Source: Nostoc indistinguendum CM1-VF10 | GTDB lineage: Bacteria > Cyanobacteriota > Cyanobacteriia > Cyanobacteriales > Nostocaceae | Assembly: GCA_019359215.1 (NCBI GenBank) | Contig: JAHHHS010000011.1 | Location: forward strand, 62,001-126,000 | Length of the DNA: 64,000 nucleotides | Reading direction: 5' to 3' | Shown: positions 18,901 to 28,187 of the stretch, piece after piece | Layout of the letters: every line of letters begins with the position of its first letter | Position numbering within the stretch: position 1 is the stretch's first letter | The notes under the pieces: generated by a model | Seen by the model: only the letters and a program-made list of their open reading frames with translations | Database searches by the model: none | Told to the model about the DNA's origin: nothing | Translations under genes and position numbers: made by a program

Positions 18901-19172
18901 CCAACCAAAGGAATGAAGAGAAGCTTGGAAGCGAATAATAGTTGCCAGAGGGAGAATTATTCCAGCCTTAGAAATGCCATCGCGCACATACTCAAAAAAG
19001 CTAATTCCCAACTTCCGAGTAGTGGCAACAAGAGACATAAAAGTATCAATCGCTTTAGTACCCTCAGTAGTCTGAGTGGCGTAGCTAACATTACGTCGCT
19101 GCACCATAGTTCTAGCAGCTAACTCAGCAGGATTGTTATGCAACGGTAATTCAGGCCGATACGTTTTCTATT
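18890..19172 (-). pseudogene. IS66-like transposase remnant (C-terminal part)
   Basis: The minus-strand frame reads TYRPELPLHNNPAELAART and SLVATTRKLGISFFEYVRD, resembling the end of an IS66-type DDE transposase. It is open from ~19172 and runs into unrelated sequence near 18900. No start and no catalytic core remain. The right end abuts the truncated kinase-like gene. Confidence 0.65.
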
Positions 19173-19174
19173 AC

Positions 19175-20103
19175 CAAAAAGAGATCCAATAACTGCATCT
19201 TTGCCAATAGCTAATGCAGAGTTACCTCTTGGAACTCGTCACTACCGTTCACCTGAACAAAAAGATTATTTTGATATTTGTGATGTGGATATTCAAGTAG
19301 ATAGCGAAAATCATAAAGTTGAGCTGATTAGCACCGACCCTAAACTTCGTGATTCAATTATTTGAAATAATGATTTTGTAGTTTTTAGTAAGAATAAAGA
19401 ACAGTATGGGATTGATTCAATTTCTCTTGATGAACACTCATCAATACGTATTTTACTTAGTGGAAATAATGATGTTATTAAAAATATTAATAATGATTAT
19501 AAAACACAGATTGTATTGTACAAACGACAAGGTATACAAACGGATTTATTTGGTTTGGGAGCTATTTTATTTGACCTACTTACTTGTGGAGAATCGCCAG
19601 AGCGTTTTTATGATAATATTCGAGTAATTTATGACAAAAAGGAGAAAAAAGTTGATGAAATAATGGAAGACTATGAAAAGGTTTTTAGTCTTCAATCTAG
19701 TGAACCAAGTTTAGTTCAGGTATTTGAGCCTTTTAAGCTTCATAAAAATTCAACAACATATGCTCTTGCTTATATGTATCTAAAACTGACTATTAAGGAA
19801 AGTGAGAATTCCTATTATAATAGTCGTAAAGAAGATAAGGAGCGAATTACTTTACTTCTTGAGGATCTTGAAAAACTCAAGCGTAATATTACTGATTTTA
19901 TCAATAGCAATGAAATGCAGACTGTCCTTCTTAGATCATATCTTAGTGATGAGTTGCTTAAAGAAATACCAACACTGTCTCAATTAATAAATAATAGCCA
20001 GATAGGTGTATCTCTAGAGTTTGATAAGTTAACTTCTTCGCTGGTTGAAGTCCAGTCAGGTAATATGACAATACGCTTGGATGATATGCTAACTATAATG
20101 TGA
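19175..20103 (+). pseudogene. Truncated Ser/Thr protein kinase-like gene
   Basis: One frame runs from ~19175 to the TGA at 20101, interrupted by a single in-frame TGA at 19363-19365. Before the stop it reads LGTRHYRSPEQKDYFDI (kinase activation/P+1 loop form), after it GIQTDLFGLGAILFDLLTCG (the D-x-F-x-L-G helix F motif). The N-lobe and catalytic loop are absent; the 5' end is replaced by the IS66-like fragment at ~19172. An ORF of 195 residues could still be read from ATG 19516, but the kinase is dead. The C-terminal half is helical and acidic, with no known domain. Confidence 0.65.
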
Positions 20104-20205
20104 ATAAATACTTAGCTATTTTATCGTTAAAAATAATAATCTAAGGTTAGAATTTTGAGCAGCGTTAAAGATTAAAGGAAAACGGGATAACCTGTTCTGA
20201 ATAAA

Positions 20206-21552
20206 CTAACTTCCAACTTCCGGTAACCAAATAATAAACGTAGTTCCCGGCGTATCGGGTGAAGTTAGTTTGGAGTTGATTGCAGGGCTGAAAACCTCGA
20301 TTTCGCCCTGCATTTGCTCTATTAATTGTTTTGCGATCGCTAACCCCAAACCAGTGCCAGGGATTTCTGTTTGCGCTTGTACACCCCGATAATGTCGTTC
20401 TCCAAGATGCTCTAAATCTTCGGGTGGAATGCCAGGCCCGTTGTCACTGATCACAATTCCCTGAAAATTAGCCTTTTTTTGCCCCGCCTGAATTAAAATT
20501 TTGCCCCCAGCGGGGGTATATTTTAATGCATTATCGATGATGTTAGTTAAAACCTCTTGTAATGCTTTGATGTTGGCACGTACTAAAGGTAAATTCTGTT
20601 GAATTTCAGTTATTAGTTTTAACTTTCGCTCTTGGGCGATCGCTTTGGCTGATATTAATAATGGTTCTAATATATCTGCTAATGAGCAGTCAACTGCTTT
20701 ATCTCCTGTTCCCGGCAATAATAGCGGTGGATTAGCGTCTTTTTGGATAGTTGCTTCCACAAATACTTGATGCCCGGGCAGATGTAGTGGTGCTAAATCT
20801 GCCTCTGTCAAATCAATTACTTGATCAAATTGTTGTAACAATTCTTGGAGGCGATCGCTTTCTCGCACAATACTAGTTGCCACATCTCGGTTGGCATCTC
20901 CTGGCCTGAGCCGTTTCAATAGTAGTTTGCCAAATGTCCGTAATGCTGTTAATGGGTTACGAAACTGATGTAACAGGTTATCCAGCAAATCTCGCTGTTT
21001 TTCTTGGAGAATTTGTTGCTCATGTAACTCATGCTCAAACCATGCTCGTCGCTGATCTAAAATACAAGCGATCGCTAATGTTTGGGCTATCTGTTGAATC
21101 TGACTTTCCTCCTGTTCATTCCATGCCCGGTCTTGCCTACCCGTTACCAGTAACCCCATCATCATACCCTCATAAACCAGAGGTAAAACAATTTGGTTGC
21201 CACTAAAAAGGTATTCCTCTTTTAGATGGGGTTGAGACGCCTCAAACTCCTGCGACGAGGTTGGAGATTCTAATCCTGCTGTCAATAACCTTCTTTGTTG
21301 ATTAGGTAATATAAACACATTTCCAACTTGAAGTTGCTTATATGCTGTCGCCTCAGCAGTTTCCTCCCCTGGGGGTAATAATGCTATTTCCGGATAAATC
21401 ACTACAGGAATCAGTTTGGCCTCACCTGAAGGAGTCTCTACCAATTCTTGTGTCAGGTACACAATACTTAAAGTTGCTCCCAGCCCTTGGGTTAGCAACG
21501 CTATTTGCTCTCGACACAGAGTAAGAAAATCGGAACTGGCAGACATTAACAT
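20206..21552 (-). CDS. GAF-domain sensor histidine kinase
   Basis: A 448-residue soluble kinase. A GAF-like sensor occupies ~10-165, followed by a short coiled linker (LHEQQILQEKQRDLLDNLL). The phosphoacceptor is H195 in LHQFRNPLTALRTFGK. The ATP-binding domain has N-box NIIDNALKYTPAGG, G1 DNGPGIPPEDLEHLG and G2 GTGLGLAIAKQLIEQ. No transmembrane helix is present, so the signal is cytoplasmic. No response regulator adjoins it, making it an orphan. The start is ATG 21552 or ATG 21546 (MSASSD). Confidence 0.88.
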   Translation of the reverse strand: MLMSASSDFLTLCREQIALLTQGLGATLSIVYLTQELVETPSGEAKLIPVVIYPEIALLPPGEETAEATAYKQLQVGNVFILPNQQRRLLTAGLESPTSSQEFEASQPHLKEEYLFSGNQIVLPLVYEGMMMGLLVTGRQDRAWNEQEESQIQQIAQTLAIACILDQRRAWFEHELHEQQILQEKQRDLLDNLLHQFRNPLTALRTFGKLLLKRLRPGDANRDVATSIVRESDRLQELLQQFDQVIDLTEADLAPLHLPGHQVFVEATIQKDANPPLLLPGTGDKAVDCSLADILEPLLISAKAIAQERKLKLITEIQQNLPLVRANIKALQEVLTNIIDNALKYTPAGGKILIQAGQKKANFQGIVISDNGPGIPPEDLEHLGERHYRGVQAQTEIPGTGLGLAIAKQLIEQMQGEIEVFSPAINSKLTSPDTPGTTFIIWLPEVGS

Positions 21553-21773
21553 TTTTAGCTTTTGCTCAAGATTACAGATTTTGAGGCATGATTAAGAGAA
21601 GATACTTAGTGTTTACCTCACTCATTTAATAAAGCTTAACTAAAATCTTCTTAGTGATGGTTTGTACCAAGGGATTATATTCTTGGGGGATTTTTTTATC
21701 TATCTTCAAAGGTATTAATTTTTTTACATTAAAAGGCTAAAACCTATTGATATTTTGAACTAGAACTTATATA

Positions 21774-22151
21774 ATGGCGACGGATTTTGTAGCTATCACT
21801 ACAATCTATAGCTTGAAAGAGGAGGACAATAGATTGGCAAGGAGACGCAAAAGGAAAAGTCGTCGTCGTCAGGAAGGACGGCGAATTTTGGAACATGTGC
21901 CTCAATATAGCATCGAAAGTGGCGAAGAAAAACCTGTGACAGCAGCGAGAAGATTTATTCAAGCTGAAGGTATTTTGCCACCTGCGTTGCTACTCGTAAA
22001 GCGAAACGAACACACTACAGATCGTTATTTCTGGGCAGAAAAAGGACTGTTTGGTGCTCAATACGTAGAGGAGAACCATTTCTTGTTTCCTAGCTTAAGG
22101 GTATTAGAACCCTCGCCAGGTCAAGAACCTCTTGCTTTAGCTAGTCGGTGA
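21774..22151 (+). CDS. DUF3155-family protein
   Basis: The conserved core begins LARRRKRKSRRRQEGRR and continues ILEHVPQYSIESGEEKPV, the very basic N-terminal region typical of the cyanobacterial DUF3155 family. As given from ATG 21774 it has 125 residues. A TTG at 21834 with AGGAGG a few bases upstream (21820-21825) would give the usual shorter form, and I think it at least as likely. The basic patch suggests nucleic-acid or ribosome contact, but the function is unknown. Confidence 0.75.
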   Translation: MATDFVAITTIYSLKEEDNRLARRRKRKSRRRQEGRRILEHVPQYSIESGEEKPVTAARRFIQAEGILPPALLLVKRNEHTTDRYFWAEKGLFGAQYVEENHFLFPSLRVLEPSPGQEPLALASR

Positions 22152-22601
22152 ACCATAAACGGTCATCTTACGCATTGAATATGGCTCCTGACTATCATTA
22201 ACTGGCAAAATTGCCAAGTTTATGCAGAATTTAATCTTTTTTTAGTTTGGAGTTGATTTGCTTTTTAAGGCTAGTCCAGGTAGTTGGAAAGTTAATTTAT
22301 CTCAAACCACGCTATATTGCATGGATTGATGCTATTTTGACGAAGCAGAAGGGAGTGGGTATAAAGCCAAGCGCGTCCAAAAGCGCTAGTGAAGTTGTGC
22401 TCTTATGCCGTGAATTGTTAACCAAGCTCTGTCAACAAATTTAAGTTAATGAATTTAAATTTTTCCCCACAACTTTTGTCGTGGGGAAAACTGACAAAGC
22501 AGAAGTCTTGATTTCCTCCTTCCTACTTTCCATTGCCTAAAGAGTAGGTCAGGTCAGAAGTCTGCATATCATAGTTAATAGATCGTCATAAAAACCAAAA
22601 A
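22152..22601. other. Gap between DUF3155 and the CCB-type gene
   Basis: Contains a TTG-initiated 65-codon frame (22247-22444) without clear support and the hairpin at 22461-22490. Nothing else is recognised. Confidence 0.35.
22461..22490 (+). terminator. Stem-loop between convergent genes
   Basis: TTTTCCCCAC and GTGGGGAAAA form a perfect 10-bp stem around the loop AACTTTTGTC. A/T tracts within the stem arms would allow it to act on both strands. Confidence 0.6.
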
Positions 22602-23132
22602 TTATTCCCCAGCCTTGAGCTGTAGAGTTCTCTGTAACTCGCTGAGTTCATCCCGATGGGCAACTACAGTGATTTTACTTGAGGGGGTTTGTTTGCTCTG
22701 AGTTGTTTCTACTTTGAGCGACACCTTCTCAAGTCTCCCAGATTTTTTCCAATAAAATAGGCCACTTAAAGGCGACAGCAGTACCATAGCCAGAACAAAG
22801 GTACTTAGGTTAGGAAAAAGCAGATACACGACTAGTGATAGACAAATAATACCAGTCGCTGCCAGCAGAGTTAAAAATATAGCTAAGAACCAACTGGGGC
22901 GAACATTACCTTCAAAAGTCACTTTGTTTTGTTCTCGGTCTACCTCTGCCACTCGGTAAGACCGTGAGCGAAAATACTCTTGTAATTGAGACATTAAAGC
23001 AGCTTCGTCTTGCTCAGATACCAGTTGCGCTGTTTCTATGCGGTCTTTAGTCGAGGCACGAATAAAGAAAAACAGCCCAACCGATAACAACAAGGTTAGC
23101 AGGAACGTAGATGGCAGAATAGCAGTATCCAT
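22602..23132 (-). CDS. Cofactor assembly of complex C subunit B-like protein
   Basis: A 176-residue membrane protein with an N-terminal helix (LPSTFLLTLLLSVGLFFFIRA) followed by KDRIETAQ, and a pair of helices at ~80-125. The layout and the FIRASTKDR and VTFEGNVRPSWFLA motifs fit the CCB2/CCB4-type (DUF3529) family. These proteins help attach haem ci to cytochrome b6 of the b6f complex. The assignment is by recalled family sequence; CCB subtype is uncertain. TGGAGGAG stands before the ATG. It lies 53 bases after padR on the same strand, so it is probably co-transcribed and possibly repressed by PadR. Confidence 0.65.
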   Translation of the reverse strand: MDTAILPSTFLLTLLLSVGLFFFIRASTKDRIETAQLVSEQDEAALMSQLQEYFRSRSYRVAEVDREQNKVTFEGNVRPSWFLAIFLTLLAATGIICLSLVVYLLFPNLSTFVLAMVLLSPLSGLFYWKKSGRLEKVSLKVETTQSKQTPSSKITVVAHRDELSELQRTLQLKAGE

Positions 23133-23185
23133 AACTAAATTGTTACTGTTTGACTGGAGGAGACTTATTCATTATCAATCATTCG

Positions 23186-23533
23186 TTACTTTGTCTTCCT
23201 GTTGATGTAGTCAAGCCATTGAAAAGCTAACTCTTGCGCTTGAACTTGCCATTCTGGAGAAACTTGGTACATCCGCCTAGGGCGTCCTCGTCCTTCCAGT
23301 TTCTTCCAATATCCAGTGATTGCCCTTTGGTCTTCCAGAAATTTGATTGCACTATAAAGTACGGTATCCGAAAGCCTATAGGTTGGATATTCAGTTTCTA
23401 ATTGCTCAATCAACTCGGTTCCGTAGGATTCACCTTGTAACAAAACAGACAGTATGTAACAAACTGCTACTTCCTGACAAAGGTAAGTTGGCGGAGGATT
23501 CTCAAAGAATTGATATATATCCTCAAGTTTCAT
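23186..23533 (-). CDS. PadR-family transcriptional regulator
   Basis: A 115-residue winged-helix protein: CYILSVLLQGESYGTELIEQLE, then SDTVLYSAIKFLEDQRAITGYWKKLEGRGRPRRMYQVS, the PadR helix-turn-helix and wing. I start it at ATG 23533 (MKLEDIYQFF); the frame continues upstream but with unrelated residues. It sits upstream of the CCB-type gene in a likely two-gene operon. A short inverted repeat at 23571-23585 could be its own operator. Confidence 0.85.
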   Translation of the reverse strand: MKLEDIYQFFENPPPTYLCQEVAVCYILSVLLQGESYGTELIEQLETEYPTYRLSDTVLYSAIKFLEDQRAITGYWKKLEGRGRPRRMYQVSPEWQVQAQELAFQWLDYINRKTK

Positions 23534-23570
23534 GGTTAGTGAATGGCTAAAAAAATGCCTTAGGGTCGGT

Positions 23571-23585
23571 CTACAATCCTTGTAG
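23571..23585. promoter_or_regulatory. Inverted repeat upstream of padR, possible operator
   Basis: CTACAA-TCC-TTGTAG, perfect 6-base arms, 38 bases upstream of the padR start. PadR proteins often repress their own genes through short dyads. This is inference from position and symmetry only. Confidence 0.35.
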
Positions 23586-23707
23586 TCAGTATACAGTGCT
23601 ACCGCTAAGTAAGCAATGTATATAAAACTACTTGCAATAGATTTCCAAAGCGTAAATACGAAATAATTACCCACGCCTGTGAAGTTGTGGGACGAGTTAG
23701 TGAGTTT

Positions 23708-23734
23708 TAGGGGCACAAAATAATGTACCCCTAC
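23708..23734. repeat. Palindromic repeat of the GGGGCAC...GTGCCCC family
   Basis: taggggcac ... gtaccccta with an AT-rich loop. Five relatives lie in this window at 35076, 44849, 52936, 55467 and 62510. Confidence 0.55.
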
Positions 23735-23737
23735 CCA

Positions 23738-23811
23738 AGCTCGATACGGTGTGGTGAGGAGCGAACAGACAGTGGCAAGGTCACTGTCTTGGTGTTAAGT
23801 GATGCCGAGCT
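23738..23811 (+). ncRNA. Candidate structured RNA of unknown class
   Basis: AGCTCG (23738) pairs with CGAGCT (23806-23811), closing a 74-base segment. Inside it AGACAGTG (23767-23774) pairs perfectly with CACTGTCT (23782-23789) around a 7-base loop. The two nested stems lie in a 740-base non-coding gap and follow a palindromic repeat. It does not have tRNA invariant loops, and I do not recognise a riboswitch class. Strand is unknown; the plus strand would place it ahead of the DUF3611 gene. Confidence 0.3.
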
Positions 23812-24275
23812 AGTTAGAACTGCTTAAGCAATAAAATGCCATCGAAGAAATTTTACAGGTAAAATGCTATTTTGTCTGTAGAACTTAATAAACACTTTGT
23901 TTTACAGTGATTTTGTCAATGCAGATTCTAAAAGCTTAAGCTAAGGAATATGCCTGGATTAAAATTGCTATGCCTGTGGACATATTTATTTAAGTAGTAA
24001 CCATTGCTGATTGGTTGGACAAGATAATCTCTTGTCCCATTTGGTATATGTGATAGTAAATTGATCAAAGAAGACGCAAAGACTAGAGCATCTATTCAGG
24101 AATCAAAAACGTAACCCCCTAGCTTACAACCCTTGTAGGGTTGAGGGAGAGGTTCTTCCAGGATTACTGAATTGGTGTTCTAGGAGAGCCAGAGACGCGG
24201 AGTGTGATACCTCTCAACAAAGTTCTCCTTGTCCCTGTGTCCTTTAATCAAGCGCCCAGCACATTAGTGATCAGT

Positions 24276-24854
24276 ATGTCACAGACTCCCGATGCTCCAT
24301 CATCTTCCTCAACTCTCCGGGCAATTGCCCAAACTTTTCGCCTTACAGGTTGGATTAGCTTCTGGATTCAGCTAGTACTAGGCGTTGTTTCTAGCATAAT
24401 TGTGTTGCTGTTTGCCATCTTTAATCAAAGAAGTGGCAGTTCTAGTAATAATCCTGGGACTGGCTTTGGTGTATTTTTAGCAATTTGTGGACTGGTTGTT
24501 TTGGGTGGGGGCATTTATTTAGCTTACCGTTACACTAGAATTGGCAAGCAATTGGAATCCTCCAATCCCAGTAACCGCCCTCGCAAAAGCGAGACTGTGC
24601 AAGTATTACGCTTAGGGCTGTGGCTGAATTTAGGGGGAACACTGGTAACTCTTTTGGGGGCGCAAGCGATCGTTGGTACACTGGTAGCAAGATCCATATC
24701 TCCCCAAGCCATAACTACCCAATTTTTTGACCCTACCCGGATTATTAGCGGTCTAGATATGCTTGTGGTACAGGCAAACACCAACACTGTTTCAGCACAT
24801 TTTGCAGGGCTTATTGCATCACTATGGCTACTGAATCGGATTAATCGGCCCTAA
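24276..24854 (+). CDS. DUF3611 family membrane protein (TIC21/PIC1-like)
   Basis: A 192-residue protein starting MSQTPDAPSSSS at ATG 24276, with four hydrophobic segments (WISFWIQLVLGVVSSIIVLL, FGVFLAICGLVVLGGGIYLA, LWLNLGGTLVTLLGAQAIVG and HFAGLIASLWLLNRI). The pattern and FRLTGWISFWIQ fit the cyanobacterial DUF3611 family, whose plant relative is the chloroplast inner-envelope protein TIC21/PIC1. Transport or translocation roles are proposed for that relative; the bacterial function is open. The frame extends 24 codons upstream, but that leader lacks similarity. Confidence 0.75.
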   Translation: MSQTPDAPSSSSTLRAIAQTFRLTGWISFWIQLVLGVVSSIIVLLFAIFNQRSGSSSNNPGTGFGVFLAICGLVVLGGGIYLAYRYTRIGKQLESSNPSNRPRKSETVQVLRLGLWLNLGGTLVTLLGAQAIVGTLVARSISPQAITTQFFDPTRIISGLDMLVVQANTNTVSAHFAGLIASLWLLNRINRP

Positions 24855-25145
24855 TATAAGTGCTGAAGTTGATCATATTTTTCCGAAACGGGCAAAACTG
24901 GGTGTGAAGACAACTACATAATCCTTGAAAAACATACTGCTAGTACAGCACTGCGTAATTCAAATCAATGGAACGCTTGCGGTATAGGAATTACGAATTA
25001 CGTTAGCGAGTCAAAAAAGCGGCACGCTGCGCCAAGCAAGATACCTGTAAGGGTACGAGCATAATTACGAATTCCGCCAAGTTGTATTGGTGATGCCAAA
25101 ACTAGCACAGGGATGATATGTACCTTTATTTGGAAGTATGACACC
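24855..25145. other. Repeat-bearing gap before a small membrane-protein gene
   Basis: Includes fragments such as gaattacgaattacgttagcgag and gcggcacgctgcgccaag, both of which resemble dispersed repeats elsewhere in the window. No gene is seen. Confidence 0.35.
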
Positions 25146-25466
25146 ATGAGAAATCAATCAGCACAGAAATTTAATCAAGACGTATGGAGATTTGGCGTAC
25201 AGGTTTTCTTTAGTAGCATCGTGTTGGGACTGTGCATTTTCAAGCTTGGCTCACCAGCAGATGATAAAAATATTGCGCTTTACTGGGGTGGTTTATCAGG
25301 TGTGCTTGCATACTGGTTACCTTCACCTGGACAAACCAGAGACGATAAAGAACCACCGAATATTACTCAAAGGACGTTTGCAGCCACTGATAATAATGGT
25401 AGTGGTAATGGTCAGAGTCTTGGTCAGTTTTCTGAAACGACAGTGACTCAAAATAAGAGTTTATGA
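25146..25466 (+). CDS. Small membrane protein, hypothetical
   Basis: A 106-residue protein from ATG 25146 (MRNQSAQKFNQD), with two hydrophobic stretches (VQVFFSSIVLGLCIFKLG and ALYWGGLSGVLAYWLP) and a polar Asn/Gln/Thr tail. An in-frame ATG at 25113 is possible but adds an unrelated leader. No family is recognised; it may be a two-helix inner-membrane protein with a cytoplasmic tail. The stop is followed by an imperfect hairpin (25496-25519, ccctggca/tgctaggg). Confidence 0.55.
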   Translation: MRNQSAQKFNQDVWRFGVQVFFSSIVLGLCIFKLGSPADDKNIALYWGGLSGVLAYWLPSPGQTRDDKEPPNITQRTFAATDNNGSGNGQSLGQFSETTVTQNKSL

Positions 25467-25664
25467 TTAGCTAAATAAATTATTATATGGTTTCTTAGCC
25501 CTGGCAGTGATGCTAGGGTAAAATCTTGATTAAGAGATTAAGACTGAATTTTTCTAATAAACTTTGTTTTTCCAGTCACAGCCAACCAAAATTACTATAT
25601 GCTAAATGCTTATGTGTTAACTGTATTGACAGGAAGATTTTAGGCTAAAAACTGAGAAAAATCT

Positions 25665-26945
25665 GTGCTGGATATTAAGCAAATACGGGAAAATCCGCAA
25701 TTAGTTCAAGAACGACTGAATAGTCGTAATGGTAAATACGACATTGAACCGATTTTACAGTTAGATCGGCAGCAACGAGAACTAGAGGGGACACGCAGTC
25801 AACTTCAAGCTCGGAGCAACGAAATTGGTAAAATTGTTGGGCAAAAGATTAAATCTGGAATTAATCCTCAAGACCCAGAAATTCAAGCTTTGCGGGATGA
25901 AGGTAACTCTGTCAAGGCTACATTGAGCGAACTGGAACCCCAAGAAAAAGACCTCAAAGCTGAAATTGCCCAACTTGTGTTGGCACTTCCCAATTTACCA
26001 AGCGACTCTACACCCCTTGGTAAAAATGAGGAAGATAACGTAGAGGTGCGCCGTTGGGGTGATGAATACATTCCCCAAAATCCGAATATTCTCCCTCACT
26101 GGGAAATCGGCGAAAAGCTAGGTATTCTCAATATTGAACGGGCTGTTAAAGTTGCCCAAAGTCGCTTTGTGACATTGATAGGCGCTGGTGCAGCATTAGA
26201 GAGGGCATTAATTCAATTTATGCTGTCTCTCCATACTCAAGCGGGTTATGTGGAAGTCAGTCCACCGTTGTTAGTGAATACCGAGTCTTTGACGGCGACC
26301 GGTCAGTTACCCAAGTTTGCTGAAGAAAGCTTTAAATGCGCTGATGATGACTTGTGGCTGATTCCTACGGCTGAAGTCCCAGTTACAAATCTCTACCGGG
26401 GTGAAATTCTCGCTGCTGAAAACTTGCCTATCTACCACTGTGCTTTTACTCCCTGTTTTCGCCGCGAAGCTGGTAGCTATGGACGTGATATGCGGGGATT
26501 AATTCGCCTCCATCAATTCAACAAGGTGGAAATGGTGAAATTTGTCGAACCCAGTACATCTTTTGATGAGCTGGAGAAATTGGTAGGAAATGCAGAAGCA
26601 ATTTTACAGGCGTTGAAGTTGCCTTACCGAGTAGTAAATTTAAGTACTGGAGATTTGGGATTTGCCTCTACCAAAACTTATGATTTAGAGGTTTGGTTGC
26701 CCTCTTCTGGCAAATACCGCGAAATTTCTAGCTGTTCCAATACTATAGATTTCCAGGCGCGACGAGCTGATATTCGCTTCAAAGAAACAGGTAAGAAAGG
26801 CACTCAGTTTGTACATACCCTCAATGGTTCGGGTTTAGCTGTGGGACGGACAATGGCAGCAATTTTGGAGAATTATCAACAACCTGATGGAACAGTGAGG
26901 ATACCAGAAGCGCTGCAACCTTACTTGGGGCGTGAAGTATTATGA
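25665..26945 (+). CDS. serS: Seryl-tRNA synthetase
   Basis: Charges tRNA-Ser with serine. The 426-residue length is standard. Residues ~1-105 form the helical-arm coiled coil that binds the tRNA long variable arm ([17 protein letters not shown], then [16 protein letters not shown]). The class II catalytic core shows motif 2 [14 protein letters not shown] and motif 3 in [19 protein letters not shown]. The start is GTG 25665 (gtgctggatatt), matching the family N-terminus MLDIK. It begins a forward run with rseP, nth and rpsN. Confidence 0.95.
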   Translation: MLDIKQIRENPQLVQERLNSRNGKYDIEPILQLDRQQRELEGTRSQLQARSNEIGKIVGQKIKSGINPQDPEIQALRDEGNSVKATLSELEPQEKDLKAEIAQLVLALPNLPSDSTPLGKNEEDNVEVRRWGDEYIPQNPNILPHWEIGEKLGILNIERAVKVAQSRFVTLIGAGAALERALIQFMLSLHTQAGYVEVSPPLLVNTESLTATGQLPKFAEESFKCADDDLWLIPTAEVPVTNLYRGEILAAENLPIYHCAFTPCFRREAGSYGRDMRGLIRLHQFNKVEMVKFVEPSTSFDELEKLVGNAEAILQALKLPYRVVNLSTGDLGFASTKTYDLEVWLPSSGKYREISSCSNTIDFQARRADIRFKETGKKGTQFVHTLNGSGLAVGRTMAAILENYQQPDGTVRIPEALQPYLGREVL

Positions 26946-27083
26946 TTGGTTATTAGTCATTTGTCCTTTGTCCTTTGTTATTTACCAATGACCAATGAGC
27001 AATGACTAATACCCAATGTCCAATGCCCAATGCCCAATTAGAATGGAGATAACTACAGCTTAATATTTTCACTAATTTACTCT

Positions 27084-28187
27084 ATGTCAGTTTTAGCAGC
27101 GATCGCAGTTTTGGCTGTTTTAATCTTGGTACACGAGTTGGGACATTTTGTTGCAGCCCGTTCTCAAGGCATTCTCGTTAACCGCTTTTCTTTGGGTTTT
27201 GGCCCAGTTCTTTTGAAGTATCAAGGTTCACAAACCGAATATGCTGTCCGCGCCTTTCCCTTGGGCGGCTTTGTGGGCTTTCCCGATGATGACCCCGATA
27301 GCGATGTTCCACCCAATGACCCAAATCTGCTGCGTAATCGTCCAATTTTAGACCGGGCGATCGTTATCAGTGCTGGAGTGATAGCAAATTTAATATTTGC
27401 CTATTTGGTGCTGGTTCTGCAATTAGGTATCGTTGGCATTCCCAAGGAATTCAACTATAAAGCTGGTGTCGTTGTCCAGCCTGTTAATCAAGAATCTGTT
27501 GCCTACCAAGCAGGAATTCGGGAAGGAGATATTATTCTGGCTGTTAACGGTCAAGAACTCCCGGCTTCTGACAAGTCAACTCCTTTGTTGACAAAAGAAA
27601 TTCAAACTCATCCAAATCAGCAAATCGAACTGAAAATTCAGCGTGAAAACCAACAACAATCCATAAAATTAACGCCAAAAGAGGGAGCCGATGGCAAAGG
27701 TGTAGTTGGTGTAGCGCTTAGTCCCAATGCTACAGCAATTTATCGCCGTCCTAATAGTCCTTTTGAAATTTTCGGTCTTGCTGCTAACAGGTTTCAACAA
27801 TTATTTGTTGGGACACTGAGCGGTTTTGGACAGTTGATTACCAACTTTCAACAAACTGCTGGACAAGTTTCTGGGCCAGTTAATATTGTCAAAATTGGTG
27901 CAAAATTAGCTGAGGATAATACTGTAAATCTGTTGTCTTTTGGCGCAATTATCAGCATTAACTTGGCTATTATCAATATTTTGCCTTTGCCAGCCTTAGA
28001 TGGCGGACAACTGGCTTTCCTGCTGATTGAAGGCTTGCGCGGCGGTAAGCCTGTTCCGGCTCGCATTCAAGAAGGTGTAATGCAAACTGGTTTAGTGTTA
28101 CTCTTAGGGTTAGGAATTTTTCTGATAGTTAAAGAAACTACTCAATTAACTAGCCAATTGGAGTGGGTACAAAAATTGTTCCAGTGA
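27084..28187 (+). CDS. rseP: Site-2 intramembrane metalloprotease RseP
   Basis: A 367-residue membrane protease that cleaves transmembrane substrates such as anti-sigma factors and signal-peptide remnants. The zinc motif HELGH lies in the first helix at H17-H21. One PDZ domain occupies ~115-195 (PVNQESVAYQAGIREGDIILAVNGQEL). The second zinc/aspartate motif, INILPLPALDGGQ, is in a later helix. The 138 bases between serS and this gene hold short caatg/cattg repeats. The stop overlaps the start of nth by four bases. Confidence 0.93.
   Translation: MSVLAAIAVLAVLILVHELGHFVAARSQGILVNRFSLGFGPVLLKYQGSQTEYAVRAFPLGGFVGFPDDDPDSDVPPNDPNLLRNRPILDRAIVISAGVIANLIFAYLVLVLQLGIVGIPKEFNYKAGVVVQPVNQESVAYQAGIREGDIILAVNGQELPASDKSTPLLTKEIQTHPNQQIELKIQRENQQQSIKLTPKEGADGKGVVGVALSPNATAIYRRPNSPFEIFGLAANRFQQLFVGTLSGFGQLITNFQQTAGQVSGPVNIVKIGAKLAEDNTVNLLSFGAIISINLAIINILPLPALDGGQLAFLLIEGLRGGKPVPARIQEGVMQTGLVLLLGLGIFLIVKETTQLTSQLEWVQKLFQ

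Larger units (their letters stand above)
23534..24275. other. Long non-coding region between padR and DUF3611 gene
   Basis: Holds the padR promoter side, a palindromic repeat (23708-23734), a 74-base foldable segment (23738-23811) and a small palindrome caaccct-tgt-agggttg at 24128-24144. No protein-coding frame is convincing. Confidence 0.4.

Noticed and set aside
22247..22444. 65-codon frame with TTG start after DUF3155
   Set aside because: It has no ribosome-binding site and no recognisable family. The AT-rich leader and position between convergent genes make it doubtful.
23738..23811. tRNA gene
   Set aside because: Size and closing stem fit, but no TTC-type T-loop, D-loop GG or CCA-proximal pattern is present.
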